A DNA stretch of 39,222 nucleotides from Bacteroidales bacterium UBA6828 (GCA_002452095.1 DKEG01000057.1:33083-72304), one strand, 5' to 3'; positions 18,006 through 27,330 are shown, numbered from the stretch's first letter. The notes: a model not told the origin generated them from the sequence alone. A program made the numbers and translations.

Positions 18006-18565
18006 ATCAGTTTGTTTATTGTTTGAATATATAATTCGTGTTCTATGGCGTGAAGCCGTGTTTCCAACTCGGTGATGTCGCTGCCCTCGTAGGGGATAGC
18101 CTGCTGCGCAATGATCCGCCCGCCGTCCATCGAAGCGTCCACATAGTGAACGGTTATGCCGTACACTTTCACGCCGTACGCCAACGCTTGCTCAATGGCA
18201 TGTGCGCCCTTAAAAGCGGGCAGCAACGATGGATGGATATTGATGATACGCCCCTCGTAGGCATTGAGCAGCACCTCCGACAGCAGCCGCATATAGCCCG
18301 CCAGACAGATGAGTTCCACCCCACTCTGCTGCAGACGCGACACTATCTCGCGCTCGTAGTCGGCTTTGGCGGCATAGTCTTTCGGACAGAATGCAAAGCA
18401 CGGCACGCGGTGCGCCTCTGCGCGTGCGACCACCTCCGCATCGGGTCGGTCGCAAACCAACAGCACCACCTCCGCACAGAGACGACCGCTCTCGCATGCC
18501 GACACTATCGCTTCGAAGTTGGTACCCCGTCCGCTCGCAAACACCGCCAAACGCTTCACTTGCAC
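18002..18565 (-). CDS. purN: Folate-dependent GAR transformylase
   Basis: PurN transfers a formyl group from 10-formyl-THF to GAR, the third step to IMP. The 187-residue protein has the N-terminal FASGRGTNFEAI and the catalytic trio Asn109, His111 (in INIHPSLLPAFKG) and Asp147 (in HYVDASMDGG). Length is normal. It begins 4 bp after purM and ends inside the purH start. A second enzyme for the same reaction, PurT, lies further down the cluster. The two differ in formyl source, so relative use may depend on folate or formate supply. Confidence 0.95.
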   Translation of the reverse strand: MQVKRLAVFASGRGTNFEAIVSACESGRLCAEVVLLVCDRPDAEVVARAEAHRVPCFAFCPKDYAAKADYEREIVSRLQQSGVELICLAGYMRLLSEVLLNAYEGRIINIHPSLLPAFKGAHAIEQALAYGVKVYGITVHYVDASMDGGRIIAQQAIPYEGSDITELETRLHAIEHELYIQTINKLI

Positions 18566-18569
18566 ACTC

Positions 18570-19598
18570 TTATTGAATGGTTACGCCCTTTCCCTCTACA
18601 ATACTGCCGATAACGGTAGCGTGGAGACCATGCTTGGCAAGGATGTCAATAGCCGCTTGTGCGTCGCTGCCGTCCATAGCCAGCACCATACCAATGCCCA
18701 TATTGAAGATGTTGAACATCTCGCGGTGGGGGATATTGCCCCATTGCTCCAGGCAGCGGAACACCGGCAGGACAGTCCAACTGCCTTCGTTGATGACGAT
18801 GCCCTGTCCCTCACCGAGGATACGCGGGATATTCTCATCGAAACCGCCGCCCGTGATATGTGCCACGCCGTGCACGTCCAATTGGTGTATCACGTCCAGC
18901 ACCTGTTTTACGTATATCTGCGTCGGGGTGAGCAATACCTCGCCGAGCGTCTTCTCGGTGTCCAACTCCGGATAGACACGGCGCAAGTCAAGCCCTGCGT
19001 CTGCCACAATCTTACGCACCAGACTGAAGCCATTGGAGTGTACACCCGTGGAGGGAATACCGACCAGCACATCACCCGCTTTCACCTTGCTGCCGTCGAT
19101 GAGTTTGGCTTTCTCCACCACGCCCGTGGTGTAACCGGCGATGTCGTACTCGCCGTTGCCGTACATACCCGGCATCTCGGCGGTCTCGCCGCCTACCAGA
19201 GCGCACCCCGCTTGGCGGCAGCCCTCTGCCACACCCGCAACGATAGCCTCTACCTTGGCGGGGATATTATGCCCTATAGCCACATAATCAAGGAATATAA
19301 GTGGTTCGGCACCCTGTGCGAGCACATCGTTGACGCACATCGCCACAGCATCGATACCGATGGTGTCGTGCTTGTCCAACTCGAAAGCGAGTTTCAGTTT
19401 CGTACCCACACCGTCGGTACCCGACACGAGAACGGGCTCTTTGATATTGAGTGCACTCAGGTCGAACATTCCGCCGAAGGAACCGATACCGCCCATAGAG
19501 CCCTTGCGTGCCGTGGATTTAACGTGCGATTTGATGCGGCTTACCACCTCGTATCCTGCTTCGAGGTTCACGCCTGCTGCTTCATAATGCTGTGCCAT
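18570..19598 (-). CDS. purM: AIR synthetase (phosphoribosylformylglycinamidine cyclo-ligase)
   Basis: PurM closes the imidazole ring from FGAM with ATP to give AIR. The 342-residue protein has the AIRS-fold signature: SFGGMFDL, the LVSGTDGVGTKLKLA block, AMCVNDVLAQGAEPLIFLDY, GGETAEMPGMY, and the HITGGGFDENIPR block in the C-terminal half. All are conserved. It follows purL after 136 bp of repeat-filled spacer and is 4 bp before purN. It is ordered directly after the enzyme that makes its substrate. Confidence 0.96.
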   Translation of the reverse strand: MAQHYEAAGVNLEAGYEVVSRIKSHVKSTARKGSMGGIGSFGGMFDLSALNIKEPVLVSGTDGVGTKLKLAFELDKHDTIGIDAVAMCVNDVLAQGAEPLIFLDYVAIGHNIPAKVEAIVAGVAEGCRQAGCALVGGETAEMPGMYGNGEYDIAGYTTGVVEKAKLIDGSKVKAGDVLVGIPSTGVHSNGFSLVRKIVADAGLDLRRVYPELDTEKTLGEVLLTPTQIYVKQVLDVIHQLDVHGVAHITGGGFDENIPRILGEGQGIVINEGSWTVLPVFRCLEQWGNIPHREMFNIFNMGIGMVLAMDGSDAQAAIDILAKHGLHATVIGSIVEGKGVTIQ

Positions 19599-19606
19599 TA
19601 TTTTGG

Positions 19607-19646
19607 TTTATACGTTTATAAGTTTATTCGTTTATACGTTTATACG
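19607..19646. repeat. 8-bp TTTATACG array in the purL-purM spacer
   Basis: Five consecutive 8-bp units (TTTATACG, TTTATAAG, TTTATTCG, TTTATACG, TTTATACG) begin 8 bp upstream of the purM start codon. Looser GTTTAG/GTTTAT units continue toward 19680. The same 8-bp GTTTATNN family is seen at 24095-24154 and on both sides of the pyrK-pyrD spacer. Confidence 0.85.
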
Positions 19647-19690
19647 TTGTTGAGTTTAGTTGAATGAGTTTAGTAGTTTATGCTCCCGAC

Positions 19691-19712
19691 AATCACCTAC
19701 TAATCACCTACT
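19691..19712. repeat. 11-bp direct repeat in the purL-purM spacer
   Basis: Two exact units of AATCACCTACT. This 22-bp stretch is the exact reverse complement of 12947-12968, about 6.7 kb away in the purT-purB spacer. Confidence 0.8.
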
Positions 19713-19734
19713 CCTACTACGGTGAAGTTACCTG

Positions 19735-22700
19735 TCAGTTCTTTCGGAAATAGCGCACGGCATTGTCGAACAATGTCTGGCGTTTCTGTCCGCTGATATT
19801 CTTGAATACATTGTCCTCGTACCGCTCCGAGTGCGCCATCTTGCCCAGTATCTGTCCGTCGGGTGAGATGATACCCTCGATGGCGTAGTACGAACCGTTT
19901 GGGTTGGCGGGCGACTGCATTGTCGGCGCGAGCGTTACGGGGTCGGCATAGCGGAACGCCACCTGTCCGTTGCGGAACAACTCGGCTGCCAATGCCTCCG
20001 ACACCACGAACTTGCCCTCGCCGTGGCTCACAGCCACCGTGTGCGCATCGCCTATCTGCATATTGCTCAGCCACGGACTATTGGTCGTTGCCACCACAGT
20101 GGTTACCATCTGCGATACGTGGCGGTTGATGTCGTTGCGGAAGAGCGTCGGCGACTCGGCGGTTACGCTGCCCGTCTTGCCGTAGGGCAGCAGTCCGCTC
20201 TTGACCAGTGCCTGGAAACCGTTGCAGATACCCAGTATCAGTCCGCCGCGGGCGATAAGCGACTCGATAGCCGCAGCCACTTTCCTGTTGTTGATAACCG
20301 ACGCGATGAACTTACCGCTTCCGTCGGGTTCGTCGCCCGCCGAGAAACCGCCCGCAAACATCAGTATATGTGCGCGGCGGATATGCTCCACCATCTCGTC
20401 AATAGACGCCAACACATCCGCGCCTGTCAGGTTGCGGAATATAGTGGTCTCCACCTCCGCACCCGCCGTGCGCCATGCTTTCGCGCTGTCGTAGTCGCAG
20501 TTTGTTCCCGGGAAAACCGGGATATAGACCAACGGGTGCTCTACCGCCTCGCCCGGGTAAACCCGCGGTGCTTTTTTCTCTGCCGCAGTCCCTGCGCCTG
20601 CGGGCATAAGGGTTTGGTGTTTGGCAGGTACTGCTGCGGGATAGACCTTGGTATAAGGTGCGCAGCATGCCTCGTGCAATGCCGCACGCGAAAGGGGTTC
20701 GCCGTTGATAACCAGGCTGTCGCCCTCTGTCACGTGTCCGAGCAGCACGGCGTTCTCCATCTCCAGCGGAGCGGTGGTCTCCACCAGGATTGAGCCGTAT
20801 TGATAGTCAAAAAGGGTGTCCTCGTCTATATGAATATCCACGCCGAGGGCGTTGCCGAAGGACATCTTCGCTATGGCTTCCGCCACACCGCCGAAGCCTA
20901 TGGCATACGCCGAGCAGATGATACCCTTGCGTATCGCCTCCGTGGTGGCTTTCCAATTACTCTTCAGGCAGTCCACCGACGGCATATAGTTGCTTTCGGA
21001 GGTGTGCTTGATGAGGTACAGCGCGTGTCCTGCCTGTTTCAGTTCGGGCGAGATGACTTGGTCTGCGCCCATCGTGGTGATACCGAACGCAATGAGCGTC
21101 GGCGGCACGGATATATGCTCAAACGTACCCGACATCGAGTCCTTTCCGCCGATAGACGGCAGTCCGAGCAGCACCTGCATCTTCAACGCCCCGAGCAACG
21201 CCGACAGCGGCTTGCCCCATGTGTGCGGGTCGTGGGTCATACGCTCAAAATACTCCTGATACGAGAAGCGCATACGGCTGTAGTCCGCCCCCGCTGCCAC
21301 CGCCTTGGTGCAAGCCTCCACCACGGCATACGCCGCCCCGTGGTACGGACTCCACTCCGAGATGAACGGGTTGTAACCGAAAGCCATTATCGATGCGGTG
21401 TTCGTATAGCCGTCGGTCGGCAGTTTCTGCACCGACACTTGTGTCTCGGTCTGCTGGTACTTGCCGCCGAAAGGCATCAGCACCGTGCTGCGCCCGATAG
21501 TGGCGTCAAACTCCTCTATCAATCCTTTCTGTGAGGTTACGTTGGGGTCTGCCAAGGCGTTCTCCATACGTTCCGCCAAAGTCTTGCCCCCTACTATGCG
21601 GCGGAACGGATTGCGCTCCTCTACCTTGCCGATAGTGGCATTGGCATAGTGTTTGGCACCTGCACTGTCGATAAACTCGCGCGTCAGGTCTGCCACTATC
21701 TCGCCCTTGTAGAACTGGCGCATACGTCCCGTGTCCGTTACGTCCGCCACGTAGGTAACCTCTATATTGTCCTGCCGGCAGAGGCGTTCCATCGCCTCGC
21801 GGTCTTTGGCTTCCACCACCACCGCCATACGCTCCTGGCTCTCGGAGATAGCCAGTTCGGTCGGGTTCAAGCCCGCATACTTGGTCGGCACACGGTCGAG
21901 GTAGATATCCAACCCGTCCGCCAACTCGCCGATAGCCACGCTCACGCCGCCGGCACCGAAGTCATTCGCTTTCTTGATTAGCCGTGTAGCCTCCGGGCGG
22001 CGCATCAGCCGCTGCAGTTTGCGCTCCTCGGGGGCGTTACCTTTCTGCACCTCCGACCCGCACGATTCGAGCGAAGCCTCGGTATGCTCCTTGCTGCTGC
22101 CCGTAGCACCGCCTATACCGTCGCGACCGGTGCGACCGCCGAGCAGCAGTATCACATCGCCTGCCATGGGCGACTCGCGGCGCACAGCGTCTGCACGCAC
22201 CGCACCTACCACAGCCCCCACCTCCAGGCGTTTGGCTACATACGAGGGGTGATAAATCTCCCGCACATGCGTGGTAGCAAGCCCAATCTGGTTGCCGTAC
22301 GACGAGTAGCCCGCCGCTGCCTTGCGGGAGATGATCTGCTGCGGCAGTTTGCCCGGCAAGGTCTCCGACACGGGCTTGTAGATGTCGCCCGCACCCGTTA
22401 CGCGCATCGCCTGATAGACGTACGCACGCCCCGACAACGGGTCGCGTATCGCCCCGCCGAGACACGTACTCGCCCCACCGAAAGGCTCTATCTCCGTCGG
22501 GTGGTTATGGGTCTCGTTCTTGAACTGCAACAGCCATTTCTCCGTCTTGCCGTCCACGTCCACATCAATGAAGATCGAGCAGGCGTTGTTCTCCTCGCTC
22601 TGCTCCATATCGTCAAGCAGCCCCTTGCTGCGCAGGTAGCGTGCGCCGATCGTCGCCAGTTCCATCAAGCAGAGCGGTTTCTCCGTGCGCCCGAGTTGCC

Positions 22701-23463
22701 GGCGGATGTCGTGGAACATACCGAGCGTGTGTTCTATCTCATTGCGGACAAACGACTCGTCTATCTTGATGGTCTCCAATACCGTTGTAAACGTAGTGTG
22801 GCGGCAATGGTCAGACCAATAGGTATCCAATATGCGCAGTTCGGTCTCGGTCGGATTGCGCTGCTCTTTGGTAAAATAACGCAGCACCTCGCGCAGGTCG
22901 TCGGCGTTCATTGCCAGCCCCCATTGCTTGCAGAACGGTGCCAGGTCCTCCTCTTTCATATCGAGGAACCCGTCTAATTTTGCCAGCGGTTTCACGTCCG
23001 CGTGCTGTATCTGCTCCAACTGCGAGAGGTCTTTCTCGCGCGACTCCACCGCATTGATGTAGTAGTGGCGGATACGCGCCATATCCGCGTCGCTCACAGT
23101 GTCGTCGAAGATGAGCAGACGTGCGCTGCGTATCTCGATGTCCGCCTGCGGGTCAATCAGGTGCACACAATCCACTGCCGATGAAGCACGCTGGTCGAAC
23201 TGACCGGGGATATACTCCACCGCCAGGTAGCGTTTACCCGTGAGGTCGCACCTATCGGACACCACGTCCGTCACCACCTCGCCGAAGACACTGTAGCGGC
23301 TCTTTTCCAAGAGGTCGGGGGTAAATCCGAAGAGGTCATAGATATTCAGGTAGCGCAGTTGTGCAATATGGAGTTGTAAGTTCTCGTTCAACTCCTGCCG
23401 CAGGCTCTCTGCCTCTACGCGAAACGCATCGCGCTTCTCTACATATATGCGATAATTTGCCAT
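19735..23463 (-). CDS. purL: FGAM synthase, large single-chain form
   Basis: PurL makes FGAM from FGAR, glutamine and ATP, the fourth step to IMP. The single chain of about 1242 residues contains an N-terminal domain, two AIRS-like synthetase halves and a C-terminal class I glutaminase. Visible motifs include FKNETHNHPTEIEPFGGA in the first half, GLPSIGGKDSMSGTFEH in the second, and the glutaminase nucleophile in GICNGFQALVKSGLLP. I start at the ATG at 23463 (MANYRIYVEKRD), which looks like the natural family N-terminus. An in-frame ATG at 23487 would add eight residues. It lies 136 bp before purM; together they convert FGAR to AIR. No separate PurS or PurQ is needed. Confidence 0.94.
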   Translation of the reverse strand: MANYRIYVEKRDAFRVEAESLRQELNENLQLHIAQLRYLNIYDLFGFTPDLLEKSRYSVFGEVVTDVVSDRCDLTGKRYLAVEYIPGQFDQRASSAVDCVHLIDPQADIEIRSARLLIFDDTVSDADMARIRHYYINAVESREKDLSQLEQIQHADVKPLAKLDGFLDMKEEDLAPFCKQWGLAMNADDLREVLRYFTKEQRNPTETELRILDTYWSDHCRHTTFTTVLETIKIDESFVRNEIEHTLGMFHDIRRQLGRTEKPLCLMELATIGARYLRSKGLLDDMEQSEENNACSIFIDVDVDGKTEKWLLQFKNETHNHPTEIEPFGGASTCLGGAIRDPLSGRAYVYQAMRVTGAGDIYKPVSETLPGKLPQQIISRKAAAGYSSYGNQIGLATTHVREIYHPSYVAKRLEVGAVVGAVRADAVRRESPMAGDVILLLGGRTGRDGIGGATGSSKEHTEASLESCGSEVQKGNAPEERKLQRLMRRPEATRLIKKANDFGAGGVSVAIGELADGLDIYLDRVPTKYAGLNPTELAISESQERMAVVVEAKDREAMERLCRQDNIEVTYVADVTDTGRMRQFYKGEIVADLTREFIDSAGAKHYANATIGKVEERNPFRRIVGGKTLAERMENALADPNVTSQKGLIEEFDATIGRSTVLMPFGGKYQQTETQVSVQKLPTDGYTNTASIMAFGYNPFISEWSPYHGAAYAVVEACTKAVAAGADYSRMRFSYQEYFERMTHDPHTWGKPLSALLGALKMQVLLGLPSIGGKDSMSGTFEHISVPPTLIAFGITTMGADQVISPELKQAGHALYLIKHTSESNYMPSVDCLKSNWKATTEAIRKGIICSAYAIGFGGVAEAIAKMSFGNALGVDIHIDEDTLFDYQYGSILVETTAPLEMENAVLLGHVTEGDSLVINGEPLSRAALHEACCAPYTKVYPAAVPAKHQTLMPAGAGTAAEKKAPRVYPGEAVEHPLVYIPVFPGTNCDYDSAKAWRTAGAEVETTIFRNLTGADVLASIDEMVEHIRRAHILMFAGGFSAGDEPDGSGKFIASVINNRKVAAAIESLIARGGLILGICNGFQALVKSGLLPYGKTGSVTAESPTLFRNDINRHVSQMVTTVVATTNSPWLSNMQIGDAHTVAVSHGEGKFVVSEALAAELFRNGQVAFRYADPVTLAPTMQSPANPNGSYYAIEGIISPDGQILGKMAHSERYEDNVFKNISGQKRQTLFDNAVRYFRKN

Positions 23464-23537
23464 GTTGTGGGTTTTATCTTTTTTCATTGGGGCGAATATG
23501 CGCCATTTGGAACATTATTCCTGCCCGTGTATTTGTT

Positions 23538-23581
23538 AAGGGTTCGTTATGGGTTGCTTATCCCTTGCTTATCCCTTGCTG
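23538..23581. repeat. 11-bp array in the purE-purL spacer
   Basis: Four units of 11 bp in one register: AAGGGTTCGTT, ATGGGTTGCTT, ATCCCTTGCTT, ATCCCTTGCTG. It lies past the purE stop and before the purL start, within a 159-bp spacer that otherwise holds only a small GGCG/CGCC palindrome at 23491-23504. Confidence 0.75.
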
Positions 23582-23622
23582 AACGGTTTACGTTTGACGC
23601 GATTGGAAATATGGAACATCCG

Positions 23623-24090
23623 TCAGATGGTTGCACTCAGCACTTTCTCGGTCTGCTTGCGGCGGAAATCCTCCAATTGCGCAAGCAGGTCGGCATTATT
23701 GAGTGCCAACATCTGCACCGCCAGCAACGCCGCATTCTTCGCCCCGTCAATCGCCACGCATGCCACGGGGATACCGCTCGGCATCTGCACCATACTGAGC
23801 AGACTATCCAAGCCGTCGAGGGTCTTCGAACGCACGGGTACGCCGATAACGGGCAACGTGGTCAGACCGGCAATCACGCCTGCCAGATGCGCCGCACCGC
23901 CGGCACCGGCGATGATAACGCTCAGTCCCCGCCCGCGTGCACTCTCTGCCCACTCCATCAGGGCATGCGGAGCACGGTGGGCACTGATAACGCGTTTGTC
24001 CACCTCTATGCCGAACTCTTCCAATGTCTTGATAGCGGGCATCATCACGTCCAAATCCGACGTACTGCCCATAATTACTCCTACTTTCAT
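23623..24090 (-). CDS. purE: N5-CAIR mutase (PurE, class I type)
   Basis: PurE shifts the carboxyl group of N5-CAIR to make CAIR, the substrate of PurC. The 155-residue protein has GSTSDLDVM near residue 8, the catalytic SAHRAP near 40-45, and the IIAGAGGAAHLAGVIA and SIVQMP-like (SMVQMPSGIPV) blocks. These look like the class I enzyme, which normally needs PurK to make N5-CAIR. No purK is present in this window, so it lies elsewhere or is dispensed with. It follows guaA after a 117-bp spacer holding two repeat arrays and precedes purL. Confidence 0.93.
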   Translation of the reverse strand: MKVGVIMGSTSDLDVMMPAIKTLEEFGIEVDKRVISAHRAPHALMEWAESARGRGLSVIIAGAGGAAHLAGVIAGLTTLPVIGVPVRSKTLDGLDSLLSMVQMPSGIPVACVAIDGAKNAALLAVQMLALNNADLLAQLEDFRRKQTEKVLSATI

Positions 24091-24094
24091 TGTT

Positions 24095-24154
24095 GTTTAT
24101 TGGTTTAGAAGTTGATGAGTTTATGCGTAGTTGAACCGGTTCATAAGTTGATAC
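24095..24154. repeat. 8-bp GTTKATNN array in the guaA-purE spacer
   Basis: Units GTTTATTG, GTTTAGAA, GTTGATGA, GTTTATGC run head to tail from 24095 to 24126. After a 12-bp interruption GTTCATAA and GTTGATAC follow (24139-24154). Same family as 19607-19646 and 30904-30935. Confidence 0.8.
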
Positions 24155-24171
24155 GTCCAACTCCCCATCTC

Positions 24172-24199
24172 ATTCATAATTCTTCATTCATAATTCATA
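24172..24199. repeat. 7-bp ATTCWTA array after guaA
   Basis: ATTCATA, ATTCTTC, ATTCATA, ATTCATA are four consecutive 7-bp units, ending 8 bp before the guaA stop codon. Same family as 29189-29216, 31774-31801 and, reversed, 37945-37972 inside queA. Confidence 0.85.
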
Positions 24200-24207
24200 A
24201 TTTCCCC

Positions 24208-25749
24208 TTACTCCCATTCAATCGTTGCGGGCGGTTTGGAGGAGATGTCGTAGCAGACGCGGTTCACGCCCTGCACCTTGTTGATAATCTCGTTGCTCAC
24301 TTTTGCCAGCACCTCGTATGGGATATGCGCCCAGTCGGCAGTCATCGCGTCCGAAGAGGTTACCGCCCGCAATGCCACGGGGTTCTCGTACGTACGCTCA
24401 TCGCCCATCACGCCCACACTCCTTACCTCGCTCAGCAGGATTGCCCCCGCCTGCCATATCTCGTCATACAGCCCCGCCTCACGCAGGTTGCGGATAAAGA
24501 TGTCGTCCGCGTCTTGCAGGATACGTATCTTCTCGCGCGTGATGTCGCCCAAGATACGCACTGCCAATCCCGGTCCGGGGAACGGGTGGCGGGTAATCAG
24601 GTGTTCGGGCATACCCATTGACCGCCCCACGCGGCGCACCTCGTCTTTGAACAGCCATTTCAGCGGTTCGCAGAGTTGCAGGTGCATCTCTTCGGGCAGT
24701 CCGCCCACGTTATGATGGCTCTTGATCACCTTGCCCGTGATATTCAGGCTCTCGATACGGTCGGGGTAGATAGTACCCTGCGCCAGCCATTTGGCGTCCT
24801 GTATCTTGCGGGCTTCCTCGTTGAAGACCTCCACAAAGTCCCGACCGATAATCTTGCGCTTGCGCTCGGGCTCTTTCACACCCGCCAGATCCGTAAGGAA
24901 TTTCTCGCTCGCATCCACACCTATTACATTGAGCCCGAGACACTCGTAGTCGCGCATTACATCACGGAACTCGTTCTTGCGGAGCATGCCATGGTCCACA
25001 AAGATACAGGTCAGTTGGTCGCCAATCGCTTTGTTGAGCAGCACTGCCACCACCGACGAGTCCACGCCGCCCGACAAACCGAGAATGACGCGGTCGCTGC
25101 CGATCTGCGCTTTCAGTTCGCGCACCGTGCTCTCTACAAACGCGTCCGCACTCCATTCCTGCTTGCTGCCGCATACGTCCACCACAAAGTTACGCAGCAA
25201 CAGCGTGCCTTGCAGCGTGTGTGCCACCTCGGGGTGGAACTGTGTACCGAAGATCGGTGCCTTCGCATTGCCCTCGGGGGCGGCAATATAGTATGCCGCA
25301 TTGCGTACCGTCTCGGTAGAGGCTACCACCTCCGCCCCATCGGGTACACGGGTGATACTGTCGCCGTGCGACATCCATACTTGCGACCCGTCTTCAAAAC
25401 CCTTGAATATCGGACAATTCGTATTGATATAGGTCAGGTTCTGCCGCCCGTACTCGCGCGTACCGGCACTCTCCACCTTGCCGCCGTAGATATGGCTCAT
25501 ATACTGTGCGCCGTAGCAGATACCCAGTATAGGCAGCCGTCCGCGGATATGCGACAAATCCACGTGGAAAGCGTCCTCGGCATACACACTCAGCGGCGAC
25601 CCCGAAAGGATAACGCCTATCACATCGGAGTCGTCCTCGGGATATTTGTTGTAAGGCAGAATCTCGCAGAATGTATCGAGTTCGCGCACCCGCCGCCCGA
25701 TGAGTTGCGTTGTCTGACTGCCAAAATCCAGTATAATAATTTTCTGCAT
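24208..25749 (-). CDS. guaA: GMP synthase (glutamine-hydrolysing)
   Basis: GuaA aminates XMP to GMP with ATP and glutamine. The 513-residue single chain has an N-terminal class I glutaminase with nucleophile Cys78 in LGICYGAQYM and His172/Glu174 in QFHPEV. The ATP pyrophosphatase domain has the PP-loop SGGVDSS at 226-232. The C-terminal dimerisation domain includes RHPFPGPGLAVR. Length is standard. It starts one base after the guaB stop, so the two GMP-branch enzymes are coupled. Confidence 0.96.
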   Translation of the reverse strand: MQKIIILDFGSQTTQLIGRRVRELDTFCEILPYNKYPEDDSDVIGVILSGSPLSVYAEDAFHVDLSHIRGRLPILGICYGAQYMSHIYGGKVESAGTREYGRQNLTYINTNCPIFKGFEDGSQVWMSHGDSITRVPDGAEVVASTETVRNAAYYIAAPEGNAKAPIFGTQFHPEVAHTLQGTLLLRNFVVDVCGSKQEWSADAFVESTVRELKAQIGSDRVILGLSGGVDSSVVAVLLNKAIGDQLTCIFVDHGMLRKNEFRDVMRDYECLGLNVIGVDASEKFLTDLAGVKEPERKRKIIGRDFVEVFNEEARKIQDAKWLAQGTIYPDRIESLNITGKVIKSHHNVGGLPEEMHLQLCEPLKWLFKDEVRRVGRSMGMPEHLITRHPFPGPGLAVRILGDITREKIRILQDADDIFIRNLREAGLYDEIWQAGAILLSEVRSVGVMGDERTYENPVALRAVTSSDAMTADWAHIPYEVLAKVSNEIINKVQGVNRVCYDISSKPPATIEWE

Positions 25750-25750
25750 A

Positions 25751-27220
25751 TTACTTGGTGCTGTAGTTGGGGGCTTCGGAGGTAATCGTAATATCGTGCG
25801 GGTGGCTCTCGCTCATACCGGCAGCGGTGATCTTCACGAATTTCGCCGTCTGCAGTTCCGCCAGATTGTGCGCTCCCACATAGCCCATACCTGAGCGCAA
25901 GCCGCCGAGCAGTTGGTATATCGTCTCCGACACCGTCCCTTTGTACGGCACGCGTCCCACGATACCTTCCGGCACCAGTTTGGATATATTGTTTTCCCCG
26001 CTCTGGAAATAACGGTCTGCCGAACCGGCTTTCATCGCGTCTATCGAACCCATACCGCGGTAGGTCTTGAACTTACGTCCGTTGTAGATGATCGTCTCTC
26101 CGGGTGCCTCGTCCGTACCGGCGAACATCGATCCGCACATCACGCAGTTGCCGCCCGCAGCCAGCGCCTTGACCACATCGCCCGAGTAGCGCAAACCGCC
26201 GTCGGCAATCATCGGCACACCCGTGCCGCGCAGCACTTCCGCCACATTGAAGATAGCCGTCAGTTGCGGCACGCCCACCCCCGCAATGATACGCGTTGTG
26301 CAGATAGAACCGGGACCGATACCCACTTTCACGCCGTCCGCCCCGTTCTCCACCAAGTATTTGGCAGCCTCAGCCGTAGCGATATTGCCCACTACCACGT
26401 CCAAATCCGGGTACTTGGTTTTAATCGTGCGCAGCGCATTCACGATGTTTTTGCTGTGTCCGTGCGCCGAATCCAGCACTACGGCATCCACGCTCTCCGC
26501 CACCAGGGCGTCCACTCTGTCCATAAAATCGGGCGTGATACCTACCCCCGCCGCACAGCGCAGGCGTCCCAACTCGTCCTTGCACGCATTCGGATAATCT
26601 TTCAGTTTGGTGATGTCGCGATAGGTTACCAGCCCGCGCAGTTTGCCGTCGGGGGTTACGACGGGCAGTTTCTCCACCTTGTGCGTCTCAAACGCCTCCA
26701 TAATCACATCGTGGTCGGTCGATTGTATCGTGATTAGGTTTTCGCTGGTCATCACTTCGCGGATAGCACGATCCATGTGTGTCTCAAAACGCAGGTCGCG
26801 GTTTGTAACGATACCGACGAGGTTGTTCTCCGCGTCCACTACGGGGATGCCGCCGATGTGGTTCTCCGCCATCATCTGCAACGCATCGCCCACGGTGCGC
26901 TCCGCCGTGATGGTGATGGGGTCGGCAATCAGTCCGTTTTCCGCCCGTTTCACACGGCGCACCTGAGCCGCCTGTTGCGCAATCGACATATTCTTGTGTA
27001 TCACGCCTATACCGCCTTCGCGGGCTACCGCAATCGCCATCGGGGCTTCGGTTACAGTATCCATCGCCGCTGACACCACGGGGATATTCAGCGTTATATG
27101 ACGGGAGAATTGCCCTTGCAGGGACACCTCGCGAGGCAACACCTCCGAGTAAGCGGGGATAAGCAGTACATCATCGAAGGTCAATCCCTCCATCTGTACA
27201 CGTTCGGTCAGTTGAGACAT
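25751..27220 (-). CDS. guaB: IMP dehydrogenase
   Basis: GuaB oxidises IMP to XMP with NAD, the committing step to GMP. The 489-residue protein has the TIM-barrel catalytic domain (LTFDDVLLIP near 13-22) with catalytic Cys307 in GIGPGSICTTR. A pair of CBS domains is inserted at about residues 95-205, ending before the conserved RCAAGVG. CBS domains in this family bind purine nucleotides and can tune activity; whether they do so here is inference. It is separated from pyrB by a 110-bp spacer filled by a 9-bp CTAG array and abuts guaA. Confidence 0.96.
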   Translation of the reverse strand: MSQLTERVQMEGLTFDDVLLIPAYSEVLPREVSLQGQFSRHITLNIPVVSAAMDTVTEAPMAIAVAREGGIGVIHKNMSIAQQAAQVRRVKRAENGLIADPITITAERTVGDALQMMAENHIGGIPVVDAENNLVGIVTNRDLRFETHMDRAIREVMTSENLITIQSTDHDVIMEAFETHKVEKLPVVTPDGKLRGLVTYRDITKLKDYPNACKDELGRLRCAAGVGITPDFMDRVDALVAESVDAVVLDSAHGHSKNIVNALRTIKTKYPDLDVVVGNIATAEAAKYLVENGADGVKVGIGPGSICTTRIIAGVGVPQLTAIFNVAEVLRGTGVPMIADGGLRYSGDVVKALAAGGNCVMCGSMFAGTDEAPGETIIYNGRKFKTYRGMGSIDAMKAGSADRYFQSGENNISKLVPEGIVGRVPYKGTVSETIYQLLGGLRSGMGYVGAHNLAELQTAKFVKITAAGMSESHPHDITITSEAPNYSTK

Positions 27221-27249
27221 ATTGTTGTGAGTTTATGGGGTTATGTTTT

Positions 27250-27325
27250 CCAGATACTCTAGATTTTCTAGTTATACTAGTTTTTCTAGATATTCTAGAT
27301 TTTCTAGATATTCTAGATATTCTAG
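27250..27325. repeat. 9-bp CTAG array in the pyrB-guaB spacer
   Basis: CTAG occurs at 27259, 27268, 27277, 27286, 27295, 27304, 27313 and 27322, exactly 9 bp apart, preceded in register by CCAG at 27250. The array ends 5 nt from the pyrB stop codon. It is the longest of three arrays of this family in the window. Confidence 0.92.
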
Positions 27326-27330
27326 TTTCC

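Noticed and set aside
27250..27325. A CRISPR array
   Set aside because: The period is 9 bp with no unique spacers and no cas genes are present; the other arrays (7, 8 and 11 bp) fail for the same reason.
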